DNA of 64,000 bases from Phytophthora colocasiae (lineage: Eukaryota > Oomycota > Peronosporomycetes > Peronosporales > Peronosporaceae): assembly GCA_018806915.1 (NCBI GenBank), contig JAGKQI010000091.1, positions 3,224,001-3,288,000 on the forward strand, in the 5' to 3' direction. The position numbers and the translations under genes were made by a program. Shown piece by piece: positions 63,771-64,000 of the stretch. Numbering within the stretch: the first letter of the stretch is position 1; each line of letters starts with the position of its first letter. The notes beneath the pieces are model-generated. The model saw nothing but the letters and a program-made list of their open reading frames with translations, had not been told where the DNA came from and made no database searches.

Positions 63771-64000
63771 ATGACTTCTGACTCGAGCTGGGTGGAGGAG
63801 TTCACGGACCAATTGTATTTAGATGACCCTAGTAAACATGCTCCGGAATCCCTTTGTCAGTTGGTGAACCCAGTACCTTTGTACAAGTACGAGTTCGTGG
63901 ATCCTGCAACAAGTGACTATAGCGCTATCCGACGCTCGGATCGGGAAACCAGCGTAGAACCGGGCATCTGTTTAATTGACGACGCCCATGTGGCTGAAAC
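63771..64000 (+). CDS. Partial unrecognised protein, runs off the window
   Basis: A frame open from about 63723, with ATG at 63771, continues to the last base of the window (MTSDSSWVEEFTDQLYLDDP; LYKYEFVDPATSDYSAIRRS). It is acidic and free of low complexity, which favours real coding sequence. No family is recognised. The start may be an internal Met, because the preceding 350 bp look like an eroded part of the same gene. Confidence 0.4.
   Translation, partial: MTSDSSWVEEFTDQLYLDDPSKHAPESLCQLVNPVPLYKYEFVDPATSDYSAIRRSDRETSVEPGICLIDDAHVAE

Noticed and set aside
1..64000. CRISPR arrays, tRNA or rRNA genes, operons
   Set aside because: No regularly spaced repeats, cloverleaf-like sequences or rRNA motifs were seen. 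Introns and LTR elements show that this is eukaryotic nuclear DNA.

Overview
This window looks like nuclear DNA of an oomycete, most likely a Phytophthora-type peronosporalean. Genes are compact and intron-poor, with short (about 60-80 nt) GT-AG introns. Several families are typical of stramenopiles: M96-like coiled-coil proteins, a Myb-like 'GKW' domain protein, a folate-biopterin transporter and an amidase. Initiator-like TCAYTYY sites lie just upstream of some start codons, and the intergenic space holds Tc1, Copia, Gypsy, MULE and hAT elements. I identified everything by reading ORFs, motifs and splice sites; no database was searched.

Layout. 0-1.6 kb: an intact-looking Tc1/mariner element. 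1.8-28.3 kb: a gene-rich block. It holds a CC1-box coiled-coil protein, a CHD-type chromatin remodeller, a tandem pair of M96-like genes (the second frameshifted), a TPR-TMEM33 fusion, a Myb-like regulator, a possible small protein, a second CC1-box coiled-coil protein, 5-formyl-THF cyclo-ligase, a membrane DnaJ protein, a PX-like protein and a FANCJ-like helicase. 28.3-35.5 kb: an amidase gene split by a Copia element with identical LTRs. 35.8-41.0 kb: an ACBD4/5-like protein and a large calpain-like protein whose catalytic Cys and His are replaced. 41.3-45.0 kb: a folate-biopterin transporter gene with a frameshift and a decayed MULE inside its intron.

45.0-64.0 kb is a repeat-rich accessory region. 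A young Gypsy element (46.6-60.0 kb) has intact gag and pol and LTRs that differ by one base. Its 5' LTR is split by a 4,051-bp MULE flanked by a 10-bp target duplication. That MULE carries a degenerate MULE transposase on the minus strand and, convergent to it, a degenerate AWS-SET-post-SET methyltransferase gene on the plus strand. A decayed hAT gene follows. At the right edge is an unrecognised gene or remnant that runs out of the window.

How the parts relate. The host genes do not form a pathway. The clearest functional themes are microtubule-motor adaptors (two paralogous CC1-box proteins), ER and lipid contact proteins (TMEM33-like, ACBD5-like, DnaJ) and genome maintenance or chromatin (CHD, FANCJ-like). 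The most unusual observation is the SET-domain-bearing MULE. It moved after a very young Gypsy insertion although its own genes are broken, which points to mobilisation in trans by an intact relative elsewhere.
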